The notes beneath the pieces are model-generated. The model saw nothing but the letters and a program-made list of their open reading frames with translations, was not told the DNA's origin and did no database searches. From Gemmatimonadota bacterium (GTDB taxonomy: Bacteria > Gemmatimonadota > Gemmatimonadetes > Gemmatimonadales > GWC2-71-9), in contig JADFNB010000012.1 in NCBI GenBank assembly GCA_022563595.1, forward strand, positions 1 through 64,000: a DNA stretch of 64,000 nt, in the 5' to 3' direction. Positions within the stretch are counted from its first letter, which is position 1. Each line of letters opens with the position of its first letter. A program made the position numbers and the translations under genes. Below, piece after piece: positions 35,838 to 43,688 of the stretch.

Positions 35838-37037
35838 CTAGAAAGTAGCGTTCAGCATCAGGTATGCGAAGGTCATGTCCTCACTGAGCCGGTCGAGAGC
35901 TGCGAACGCGTCCCCGCTCAGGACCTGGGACACCCCGGCCGTGACGGTGAGGTTGGGGCTGAACCGGTAATTGCCGGTGAAGTCGATCTCCTCGCCGAGA
36001 TGCTGGGATCCCAGCCCGCCCTTTTTCGTGAGCCGGAACGTGTGGACGTCGAGATTGAACGTGAGATCGTCATGCGGCGTGACGGAACCCTTCACCGCCG
36101 CGTCTTGCAGCCCCAAACCGCCCGTATGCACGGGGATGTTGAGGAAGAGATCCGCGAAGCCGTAGTACTTGTGGTTGGTCGCGAACAGGGTGTCGAAGAC
36201 CTTGACCATGTTGTCGGTGGGGTCGTCGTCCCCGGAGAGGTGGTCGTACCACAGGGTCAGGCTCCCGACTCCGGCAATCGAGGCCCCCACGCGGGCGCCG
36301 AACATGAAAGCTTCGACATCCACACCGACGCGGTGCCCAGTCTGGTAACTGCCCTCGACCCTATACGCTACCCCGGAAAGCCGTCCCGCAAGGCGGGCCC
36401 CAAGCGTGTACTGTTCCGTTTCCGCGCTACCCGCCGGATTCTCGGCGGTATGGTTGACGAGGGCGTAGAGATCCAGCGCGCCGCCGCCGATGTTCGCTAT
36501 TTGCGCGTACGCACCGAAGAACTCGGCATCGACGGCGATGTTGGCGGACGTTGCCTCCGCCACCTTGAAACCGATCAGATCGACCGAGCCCCAGGATCCG
36601 TGCGTTGAGGCGCGGAGCCCGTCGAAGGCGCGGCCCTGCTGGGCCCAGTCCACAGCCCCGACCAGTCGCTGGCCGCCAAAATCGACCTCCTGCCGTCCGA
36701 CCCGTGCGCCGACCCAGGTGTTGCCCTCGCTCCGGACCTCGAGGTATCCCTGGTGGAGGTCGAAGTTGTCGGCGTTGAAATCGGCCAGCGTAGACGTCTC
36801 CTCGCCCCACAACCGCACGTCCTGAACCTGAATGAACACCCCGACGTGCCGATCCAACTTCGCCGAGATCTGGGCCCGCACCCGCATGGACACAAACCCG
36901 TCGCCCCCGGCGCCGACGGGATCGCGAAACTCCGCGCGAGGCCGGATCTGCCCGCCGATCTCGACCTCTTGGGCGACTGCCGTAGCGGCTCCCACGCCGC
37001 TCAGCGCCAAAGCCAACACGAAAAAATGAGTTCTCAT
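35838..37037 (-). CDS. Outer-membrane beta-barrel, alginate-export/porin-like
   Basis: A 399-residue protein with a signal peptide (ending AVAQ) and amphipathic beta-strands throughout, finishing FAYLMLNATF with a C-terminal Phe typical of Gram-negative barrels. The pattern RVRAQISAKLDRHVGVFIQV, QGYLEVRSEGNTWVGARVGR and QRAFDGLR-like strands matches the alginate-export (AlgE-like) barrel family. The transported compound is unknown. ATG 37037 starts the signal peptide; a longer upstream frame to 37142 is rejected. It is divergent from the hypothetical gene at 37172. Confidence 0.85.
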   Translation of the reverse strand: MRTHFFVLALALSGVGAATAVAQEVEIGGQIRPRAEFRDPVGAGGDGFVSMRVRAQISAKLDRHVGVFIQVQDVRLWGEETSTLADFNADNFDLHQGYLEVRSEGNTWVGARVGRQEVDFGGQRLVGAVDWAQQGRAFDGLRASTHGSWGSVDLIGFKVAEATSANIAVDAEFFGAYAQIANIGGGALDLYALVNHTAENPAGSAETEQYTLGARLAGRLSGVAYRVEGSYQTGHRVGVDVEAFMFGARVGASIAGVGSLTLWYDHLSGDDDPTDNMVKVFDTLFATNHKYYGFADLFLNIPVHTGGLGLQDAAVKGSVTPHDDLTFNLDVHTFRLTKKGGLGSQHLGEEIDFTGNYRFSPNLTVTAGVSQVLSGDAFAALDRLSEDMTFAYLMLNATF

Positions 37038-37171
37038 CGCGTCTGCCAAGGTTGTATACCGCCCTGATGGTGCAAGTGGAGCCATAAGCCTGTCCTGAGT
37101 TGCGCTTGAAGTGTCGTTCATGTTCGGCGCGAATGTGGACATATGAACCGTTCTTTCATAACTTGACCAAC

Positions 37172-38020
37172 ATGGTCAACCATACGCTGGTTGTTTCGAA
37201 CCCCCCGCAGAACGGCGTGAACGCCGCCGAAGTGGCGCGGCATCTGGGCCTCACGCCCCAGGAATTCCATGGCAAGGTGGGATACGGCGTACCTGAGATA
37301 TGGTTTGCCGACACGGACGCGGGGAGGGTAAGGCAGACCGGGGAAGTACTCCAGGCACTCGGCTGCAAGGTCACGGTAATGACGTCGGGTGACCTGTTGA
37401 GCGTGCCGCGCCGGGTGCGGGTGCGGTCGTTTTCCTTCACGGAGACAGGCTTCGTGGCGCACTTGGACGGGTCGAGCCTGACCATCGCATACGACCTGCC
37501 GATCGTTGCTATCTACTGCAAGCCTCGCGAAACCGGCCCGGACCTCCGGACCGCCGGTGCGAGACGGCGGACGAGCGGATTCATGAGCTTGCGCGATCGG
37601 ATCATGGAAGTGGGGGCGGGAGTCGAATCGGAGGCCGGCGACGGCGAAGGAGCGGTGCCGTTCCTCGACATCTATGTCTCGTCCGGGACGCGCCCCACGA
37701 GGATTACGGTGCTCCAGAACGCCGTGGATTTCTCGGGACTGGGACACATGGAGCCGCGGGCGGCAAGTAACATGGCGGCGCTGGTGGAGAACTGCGAAGA
37801 CCGGTTCAACGAGGCAACGTTCGACCGGCGCCTCGAGGGCATGCGGTTGCGACTCCAGCGATCGCGGCGTGCGTCGGGGGCGGAGCATAGACGGGGCTAC
37901 TCGTTCGCCAGCCCGGCCCTGACGGAACTACTCTCGTCGATTTCCGGTGACCTGCCCAACCTCTCACAAGCGGAGTTTTCAGCCCGCTTGGCGTTCCTCA
38001 CCGACCGGACAGTACACTAG
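37172..38020 (+). CDS. Conserved hypothetical protein
   Basis: A 282-residue protein without signal peptide. The N-terminal third (SNPPQNGVNAAEVARHLGLT through GRVRQTGEVLQALGCKV) alternates helix and strand and includes a run resembling the L7/L12 C-terminal fold. The middle has SLTIAYDLPIVAIYCKPRE, and later VPFLDIYVSSG with DFSGLG. The C-terminal 60 residues are Arg-rich and helical. I do not recognise the family. Its expression is probably from a promoter in the 134-base gap shared with the porin gene. Confidence 0.65.
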   Translation: MVNHTLVVSNPPQNGVNAAEVARHLGLTPQEFHGKVGYGVPEIWFADTDAGRVRQTGEVLQALGCKVTVMTSGDLLSVPRRVRVRSFSFTETGFVAHLDGSSLTIAYDLPIVAIYCKPRETGPDLRTAGARRRTSGFMSLRDRIMEVGAGVESEAGDGEGAVPFLDIYVSSGTRPTRITVLQNAVDFSGLGHMEPRAASNMAALVENCEDRFNEATFDRRLEGMRLRLQRSRRASGAEHRRGYSFASPALTELLSSISGDLPNLSQAEFSARLAFLTDRTVH

Positions 38021-38061
38021 ACACGCTCCCTCCCCCACCCGCCTCTCGCTTGCACGATTAC

Positions 38062-38098
38062 CTCATTTTTCACTGTTTTCACTTTTCACTTTTCTCAC
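38062..38098. repeat. GTGAAAA-type low-complexity tract, partly coding
   Basis: On the minus strand this reads as repeated GTGAAAA/AGTGAAAA units. It lies in the gap after the gene at 38020 and runs into the 3' end of mtnA, where it encodes the tail VRKVKSENSEK. It closely resembles the tract at 26501-26530. Confidence 0.65.
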
Positions 38099-39202
38099 GC
38101 TTGTCACTCTTCCCGCCAACTCGGGATACAACGCCGCCAACCCATCCCGGCCGGCAGGGCAGAGCCCCCGCTCGGTGATCAATCTCGTAACGAGACGCGC
38201 CGGGGTGATGTCGAACGCGAAGTTCGCGACCGGGCTTCCCTCCGGGACCAGACGAACGCTCTGGATCGATCCGTCGGCCGCACGTCCCCTGATCTCCGCC
38301 ACCTCCCGCCCATCACGCTCCTCGATCGGGATCTCACGGGAATCCGTGGTGGACCAATCGATCGAAGGGCCGGGAACCGCCACGTAGAACGGCACGCCGT
38401 TGTCGTGGGCGGCTAGCGCCTTGAGGTAGGTACCGATCTTGTTACACACGTCGCCGCACGCGGTCGTGCGATCGGTTCCCGTGAGACAGAGGTCCACGCG
38501 ACCGCGTTGCATGAGGTGACCGCCTGCGTTGTCGGCGATCACGGTGTGCGGCACGCCTTCGTGACCCAGTTCCCACGCGGTGAGCGCAGCACCCTGGTTG
38601 CGCGGGCGGGTCTCGCCGACCCACACGTGGATAGGAATGCCGGCTGCGTGCGCGACGTAGACCGGAGCGAGCGCGGTGCCCCAGTCGACCGTGGCCAGCC
38701 AGCCCGCGTTGCAGTGGGTGAGGATCTCGACAGGTTTCCGCCGTCCACCCTTCTCCCAGATCTTCTCAATTAGATGTGACCCATGTTCTCCAATCGCGCG
38801 GTTGATCGCGATGTCCTCCTCGCAGATCCCCGCCGCGCACGCATAGGCGGCGCGGGCTCGCTCAGGTGCCGGCAAACAGCGGAGCTGCCGCGCCATGGCG
38901 TCGATGACCTTGTGCAGGTTCACCCCGGTTGGGCGGGTGGCGCGCAGCTTTTTGGCTGCCTCTTTGAGCGCGGCGTCCGAGGGATCGTGGCGGAGTGCCA
39001 AGGAGAGACCGTATGCCGCCATCGCACCGATCAGCGGTGCGCCGCGGACCTGCATGTCGCTAATGGCGCGGGCCGCGTCGTCCAGTGACTCGAGCCGGAC
39101 ACGCCTGAACTCGTGAGGGAGACGCGTCTGATCGACGATCTCCACCGCCCACCCGTCGTCAGCCAGCGTGACCGACCGATAATGTTGCCCGTCGACTTTC
39201 AT
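38063..39202 (-). CDS. mtnA: S-methyl-5-thioribose-1-phosphate isomerase
   Basis: A 379-residue eIF2B-like isomerase of the methionine salvage pathway, converting 5-methylthioribose 1-phosphate to the ribulose form. The signatures are AISDMQVRGAPLIGAMAAYG, the catalytic Cys in LTHCNAGWLATV and the Asp in LTGTDRTTACGDVCNKIGTY. The start at ATG 39202 (MKVDGQHYRSV) aligns with the family; the frame extends further upstream but without support. The last 11 residues come from a low-complexity repeat and are probably not part of the fold. No other salvage genes are adjacent. Confidence 0.94.
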   Translation of the reverse strand: MKVDGQHYRSVTLADDGWAVEIVDQTRLPHEFRRVRLESLDDAARAISDMQVRGAPLIGAMAAYGLSLALRHDPSDAALKEAAKKLRATRPTGVNLHKVIDAMARQLRCLPAPERARAAYACAAGICEEDIAINRAIGEHGSHLIEKIWEKGGRRKPVEILTHCNAGWLATVDWGTALAPVYVAHAAGIPIHVWVGETRPRNQGAALTAWELGHEGVPHTVIADNAGGHLMQRGRVDLCLTGTDRTTACGDVCNKIGTYLKALAAHDNGVPFYVAVPGPSIDWSTTDSREIPIEERDGREVAEIRGRAADGSIQSVRLVPEGSPVANFAFDITPARLVTRLITERGLCPAGRDGLAALYPELAGRVTSVRKVKSENSEK

Positions 39203-39290
39203 CGATTTCCTTGGTGAGAGCTTGCTCCGCCCGCGTAACACACTAAGATGCCGGAGGTTGAGGTCAACTTGCAAGCACGGGAGGGTCGCG

Positions 39291-39719
39291 ATGGACCAGC
39301 ACGTCACGACACGGTCGTGGTCCTTTCAGCTCCGGGAGGAGTATGGTCACCACGATATCACGCCCGAGCTGCGTGAACTGATCGTCGCATCCGGCATTCG
39401 CAACGGCCTCGTCGTGGTTCAACTGGTCGGCTCGACCGGCGCGATCACGACGATCGAGTACGAGTCGGGCGCCCTCGCGGATCTGCGGGATGCGCTCGAT
39501 CGGATTGCTCCGACCGATGCTCACTATGAACACAACGCGCGCTGGGGCGACGGCAACGGCTTCTCACACCTGCGCTCGGCGCTCATGAAGACGAGCTACG
39601 CCGTACCGGTAGTGGACGGAAGTCTGGCGCTCGGCACATGGCAGCAGGTCGTGGTGTTCAATCTGGACAACCGGGCCAGAACGCGGAATGTGGTTGCGGT
39701 GGCGCTGGGAGAATCCTGA
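39291..39719 (+). CDS. YjbQ/UPF0047 family protein
   Basis: A 142-residue single-domain protein of the UPF0047 family. It carries the conserved SGIRNGLVVVQLVGSTGAIT, a His/Asp-rich segment NARWGDGNGFSHLRSALMKT and the C-terminal GTWQQVVVFNLDNR. Some members show weak thiamine-phosphate synthase activity; the true function is unsettled. ATG 39291 has GGAGGG six bases upstream. It is divergent from mtnA. Confidence 0.9.
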   Translation: MDQHVTTRSWSFQLREEYGHHDITPELRELIVASGIRNGLVVVQLVGSTGAITTIEYESGALADLRDALDRIAPTDAHYEHNARWGDGNGFSHLRSALMKTSYAVPVVDGSLALGTWQQVVVFNLDNRARTRNVVAVALGES

Positions 39720-39913
39720 CGTGGAAAGCGGCGGTGCTGGACGCGCAAACCGACGGAGGCGGGGCAGATCGGCCGGAGATCCACGTATGGGGCGAGTTGC
39801 ACTACGATCGGCGCGCGCATCGTGCGCCCGTCATACCTGCAGGCAGCGAGTTCCAGGCACTGGCTCACGACGACGATGGGTCGGGGGAAAGACCGCATGC
39901 GCGGGCGCGAAGG

Positions 39914-40879
39914 TCAGCCGAAACGGCGGCGAACTTCCGGGCGCGGGTGGGCCCGGCGCCTGTCCAACCGCCGCAGCCCCAATTCCCGGGCGATCGCCTG
40001 GGCCTCGGCGAACTCCGGACTCGTGAGTGGCCGGTCGATCTCCGGATAGCGATCTCCGTTCACCTTTCCCGCAGGACGATACTGATCCATCAGGTTCACG
40101 TACGTGGCGGGTCCAAGCGTCTCCGCTATCCAGGTGAGAATCGCACGGGTCTCGTCGAGCGCGCCGGGCATCACGAGGTGCCGGATGAGGAGGCCGCCTG
40201 TGGCGATACCGTCCGCGCTCAACACCAGGGGGCCGACCTGCCGGTGCATGTCGCGGATGGCGGCGCGCGCCGCATCGGGATAGTCCCGCGCCTTCAGGTA
40301 CCGCTCACTTCGCTCCGCCGACCAGTACTTGAAGTCCGGCATGTAGATATCGACGATGCCGTCCATCAACCGGATGCTCTCGAGCGAATCGTATGCGCTG
40401 GTGTTGTAGACGATCGGTAGTTGCAGGCCCAGATCGACAGCGACCGCTACCGCCTCGAGCACCTGGGGCACGACGTGCTCCGGAGTCACGAAGTTGATGT
40501 TGTGGCAGCCCTGTTGCTGGAGATCCATCATCATCGCGGCAATCGCTTCGGGCGGAACGCCATGGGGAGCGGCACGCGCGCGGATCGCCTGGCTGATGTC
40601 GTAGTTCTGGCAGAACACGCATCGCAGGTTGCAGTGCGAGAAGAAGATGGTCCCCGATCCTCTCCATCCGCGCAGGCAGTCCTCCTCGCCGAAGTGGGCG
40701 AAGTAGCTGGACACGAGCGCGTAGCGGCCGGTCTTGCAGGCGGACCACTTGTTCTCGAGCCGGTTGACGCGGCAGTCTCGAGGACATGCGCGGCAGTCTT
40801 CGAGGCTGGCGACGGCCCGCTCCGCGCGCGCGGCCAGGGTTCCCCGAGGGAGCGACAAGTAGACAGGTTGAAACAACAC
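39914..40879 (-). CDS. Radical SAM protein, PflA-like (YfkA/PflX branch)
   Basis: A 321-residue radical SAM enzyme with the cluster motif C83-x3-C87-x2-C90 in SHCNLRCVFCQNYD. An N-terminal set of four cysteines (C29, C32, C36, C48) could bind a second cluster or zinc. The rest of the barrel includes NINFVTPEHVVPQVLEAV, PIVYNTSAYDS and YMPDFKYW. It resembles pyruvate formate-lyase activating enzyme relatives, but no glycyl-radical partner is nearby, so the target is unknown. It is divergent from the ThiI gene and convergent with the YjbQ gene, about 195 bases away; nothing convincing lies between them. Confidence 0.9.
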   Translation of the reverse strand: MLFQPVYLSLPRGTLAARAERAVASLEDCRACPRDCRVNRLENKWSACKTGRYALVSSYFAHFGEEDCLRGWRGSGTIFFSHCNLRCVFCQNYDISQAIRARAAPHGVPPEAIAAMMMDLQQQGCHNINFVTPEHVVPQVLEAVAVAVDLGLQLPIVYNTSAYDSLESIRLMDGIVDIYMPDFKYWSAERSERYLKARDYPDAARAAIRDMHRQVGPLVLSADGIATGGLLIRHLVMPGALDETRAILTWIAETLGPATYVNLMDQYRPAGKVNGDRYPEIDRPLTSPEFAEAQAIARELGLRRLDRRRAHPRPEVRRRFG

Positions 40880-40944
40880 GTCCTCCGTTCCTCAAGTTAA
40901 CCTGCGGCCTTGGATTCGACCTCCCCGGCCCATAGCTTCAACTC

Positions 40945-42420
40945 ATGGTCCAGTTCCTCGTTGGGATATCGCCCGATATCACCATCAAGAGCACCCGGAC
41001 GCGGCAGCGATTCCAGGCCCGACTGGTGCGTAACATGCGGGACGCGCTGCAGTCGGCCGGATATGCGAGCCAGATCGACGATCGTTGGGGACGGTTGTTC
41101 GTCGACGTCCCGGAAGTGGCGGCGCGCGATCGTATGGCGGCGGTGTTCGGCGTGCACTCACTGCTCGAGATCGAGGCGCGCGCTCCCGCGGAGCTATCGG
41201 AGATCGTGCGGGTGGGTGATACCGTGTTCGGGGAACGCGTACACGGGCGAGCGTTTGCCGTGCGCGCGCGGCGTGACGGCAATAGCTATCCGTTCAGGTC
41301 GCGTGATATCGAGGTGCAGTTGGGCGCAGCGCTCGACCGCTATGGCCACGTCAACCTGGATCAGCCCGACGTCACGGTGTACGTGGAGGTGCGCGATGGC
41401 GAGGCGTTCCTCTTCGCCAACCGAACGCCGGGACCGGGTGGGTTGCCGCTGGGGGTAGAAGGCCGTGCGGTGGCACTGTTGTCCGGCGGGTACGACTCGC
41501 CGGTCGCCGCGTGGATGATGCTCCGGCGCGGGATCGCGCTCGACTACGTGTTCTGCAATCTGGCGGGCGAAGCCTACGAACGGTCGGTCGTCGCGGTGGC
41601 GAAGGTGCTGGCCGATACGTGGAGCTTCGGTGACAGTCCCAGACTGCACATCGTCGATTATGAGGCGCCGCTCGACGAGTTGCGTCGCGCCGTGGACGAA
41701 CGGTACTGGCAGTTGATACTCAAGCGACTCATGTACCGGACAGCCGGTGCAATCGCACGGGTCACCAAAGGACATGCCATCGTAACGGGCGAGTCCGTGG
41801 GTCAGGTGTCGTCGCAGACGTTGCTCAACCTTCGGGCGATCGAAGACGCCTGGCCGCTGCCACTGTTCCGGCCGCTCCTCGGGCTGGACAAGAACGAGAT
41901 CATCGCGCGAGCGCGGCGGGTCGGCACCGCGATCCTGAGCAGTCAGATCCGCGAGTTCTGCCAGCTGGGACGCGCGCGGCCCATCACCAACGCGACGCCG
42001 GGTGCGGCGCGTGCGCAGGAAGCTCGCATGGACCTGACGGTACTCGATCGCGCGGTCGAAGACCGGAAGGTGCTCGACCTCCGGGGTCTGGACGCTCGGG
42101 ATCTCGTCGCGCCGTATCTCTTCACGACGGATGTCGTCGACGGTGCCATGGTGCTCGACTGCCGGCCGGTGGAGCAGTACCGCGAGTGGCACTATCCGGG
42201 CGCGGAGCGCCGCGATGCCCCGGAACTGGCCGCACACTTCCGCCGGCTGGACAAGACGCGCACCTATGTCCTCTACTGCGGTTTCGGCGTGCAGTCCGCT
42301 CACGTCGCCGAATTGATGCAGCAGGCTGGTTACGAAGCGTACTCGTTTGCCGGTGGCGTCCCGCACCTGCGGCGCTACGTCGAGCGGCATCGGGTCGAAA
42401 GCTCCGCTTCGGCGTCATAG
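40945..42420 (+). CDS. thiI: tRNA 4-thiouridine synthase ThiI with C-terminal rhodanese
   Basis: A 491-residue protein with a ferredoxin-like/THUMP region (1-170), then a PP-loop ATPase with ALLSGGYDSPVAAWMM and GHAIVTGESVGQVSSQTLLNL, and a C-terminal rhodanese with active-site YCGFGVQSA. ThiI adenylates U8 of tRNA and transfers sulfur from a rhodanese persulfide; in some bacteria it also feeds thiazole synthesis. The rhodanese domain makes it the long, enterobacterial-like form. Along with CysO::MoeZ, this is the second rhodanese-bearing sulfur-transfer protein in the window. Confidence 0.94.
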   Translation: MVQFLVGISPDITIKSTRTRQRFQARLVRNMRDALQSAGYASQIDDRWGRLFVDVPEVAARDRMAAVFGVHSLLEIEARAPAELSEIVRVGDTVFGERVHGRAFAVRARRDGNSYPFRSRDIEVQLGAALDRYGHVNLDQPDVTVYVEVRDGEAFLFANRTPGPGGLPLGVEGRAVALLSGGYDSPVAAWMMLRRGIALDYVFCNLAGEAYERSVVAVAKVLADTWSFGDSPRLHIVDYEAPLDELRRAVDERYWQLILKRLMYRTAGAIARVTKGHAIVTGESVGQVSSQTLLNLRAIEDAWPLPLFRPLLGLDKNEIIARARRVGTAILSSQIREFCQLGRARPITNATPGAARAQEARMDLTVLDRAVEDRKVLDLRGLDARDLVAPYLFTTDVVDGAMVLDCRPVEQYREWHYPGAERRDAPELAAHFRRLDKTRTYVLYCGFGVQSAHVAELMQQAGYEAYSFAGGVPHLRRYVERHRVESSASAS

Positions 42421-42494
42421 CCGGGGCGCGGTCGGATCGCCCCGTACGCCAGGCCGGACGGCACTTGCTGGTGGGGAAGGCGGTACGAGTGGGT

Positions 42495-43610
42495 ATGACG
42501 AGGTCGGCCGCAACACTCCTCCTGCTGCTTGCCGCGCCGGCACACCTGACGTGTACCAGTGGTGCGGCGGGGCGGATCTCTCAAGAGCAGCCGTTCGCGG
42601 CGCTCGTTGCCGACCTGTCCGAGCCTGCCGGCTATTTCGACACCGACAACCTGATCTCGAACGAGGCCTCCTACCTGCACGTCATGGGGAAACTGCGGGA
42701 GCTGGGAGTGCGTGGCGGTGCGTACCTGGGCGTCGGACCGGACCAGAATTTTTCCTACATGGCGCAGATCAGGCCGAGCATCGCGTTCATGATCGATATC
42801 AGGCGCGATAACGTGCTCCAGCACCTGATCTTCAAGGCGTTGTTCGAGATCGCGCCGAGACGGATCGAGTATCTCGCTCTCCTCTTCGGTAGGCCTCCGC
42901 CCGACGACCCCGCCAGTTGGGATCGGGTGGATGTGGCGGAACTGGTTGCCTACATTGACCGGTCCCCCGTCGATCCGGTGGTCGTGGACCGGGCCAGGGC
43001 ACGTGTCGACTCGGCGACCCGCTCGTTCGGTGTGCCGCTCACCGCCGCGGATTTCGCCACCATCGACCGGTTCCACCGTACGTTCATCAGCGAGGGGATG
43101 TCCTTGCAGTTCCGCAGTACGGGGCGTGCACCGCGGTTCTACTACCCGACGTATCGTGATCTGCTGTTGGAGCGCGATCTCTCCGGCCGCCGGATGAGCT
43201 ACCTCGCGTCCGAGGAGGGGTATCGATTCCTGAAGCTGCTACAGGAAAAGGATCTGGTGATTCCCGTCGTGGGCGATCTGGCGGGTGATCATGCCGTTAG
43301 GGCGATAGCCGAGTTGCTGGAACGCCGCGGCGAACGGGTCTCGGCCTACTACACATCCAACGTCGAGTTCTATCTCTTTCGCGCCGGCACGTTCCCGCGG
43401 TTCGCGGAAAACGTGTTGCGGCTCCCGCGCGACGCGCGCAGCGTGATCATTCGCAGTGTCTTCCACAGCATGTTCGGTCCACACCCGCTCGCGGTGCGAG
43501 GCTACTATTCCACCCAGCTCCTCCAAACGATCGAATCGCTGGCGCGCGACAATGCCGCCGGCGGGTATCGTTCCTACTGGGACGTGGTGACGAGGCACGC
43601 CCTGCGATAG
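42495..43610 (+). CDS. Conserved protein, possibly LIC_10091-like, exported
   Basis: A 371-residue protein with an N-terminal signal-like helix (MTRSAATLLLLLAAPAHLTC), where the Cys may be lipid-modified. The body contains VRGGAYLGVGPDQNFSYMAQ, IAFMIDIRRDNVLQHLIFKALF, IVRSVF-type strands and YYTSNVEFYLFRAGTFPRFA. The GVGPDQN and D-I-R-R segments recall a SAM-methyltransferase-like fold. I associate it with uncharacterised LIC_10091-type proteins, without certainty. A methylation role is not supported by a clear catalytic motif. It follows thiI by 74 bases and ends at a strong hairpin. Confidence 0.7.
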   Translation: MTRSAATLLLLLAAPAHLTCTSGAAGRISQEQPFAALVADLSEPAGYFDTDNLISNEASYLHVMGKLRELGVRGGAYLGVGPDQNFSYMAQIRPSIAFMIDIRRDNVLQHLIFKALFEIAPRRIEYLALLFGRPPPDDPASWDRVDVAELVAYIDRSPVDPVVVDRARARVDSATRSFGVPLTAADFATIDRFHRTFISEGMSLQFRSTGRAPRFYYPTYRDLLLERDLSGRRMSYLASEEGYRFLKLLQEKDLVIPVVGDLAGDHAVRAIAELLERRGERVSAYYTSNVEFYLFRAGTFPRFAENVLRLPRDARSVIIRSVFHSMFGPHPLAVRGYYSTQLLQTIESLARDNAAGGYRSYWDVVTRHALR

Positions 43611-43627
43611 CTGGCAACCATGCAAGA

Positions 43628-43666
43628 CGCCGCCGTGCCCGGTTTCCGATCCGGGACACGGCGGCG
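43628..43666. terminator. Bidirectional hairpin between convergent genes
   Basis: CGCCGCCGTG pairs with CACGGCGGCG, and CCCGG with CCGGG with one bulged base, around an 8-base loop. The 15-bp stem lies between the stop at 43610 and the stop of the convergent gene at 43689. It is likely a two-way terminator. Confidence 0.7.
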
Positions 43667-43688
43667 CAGTCAGTCGTGGAACTGCCTG

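Noticed and set aside
39638-40420. Plus-strand frame spanning the gap between yjbQ and the radical SAM gene
   Set aside because: Most of it is antisense to the radical SAM gene. The part in the gap (39720-39913) has no ribosome binding site or family match, though a short gene cannot be fully excluded.
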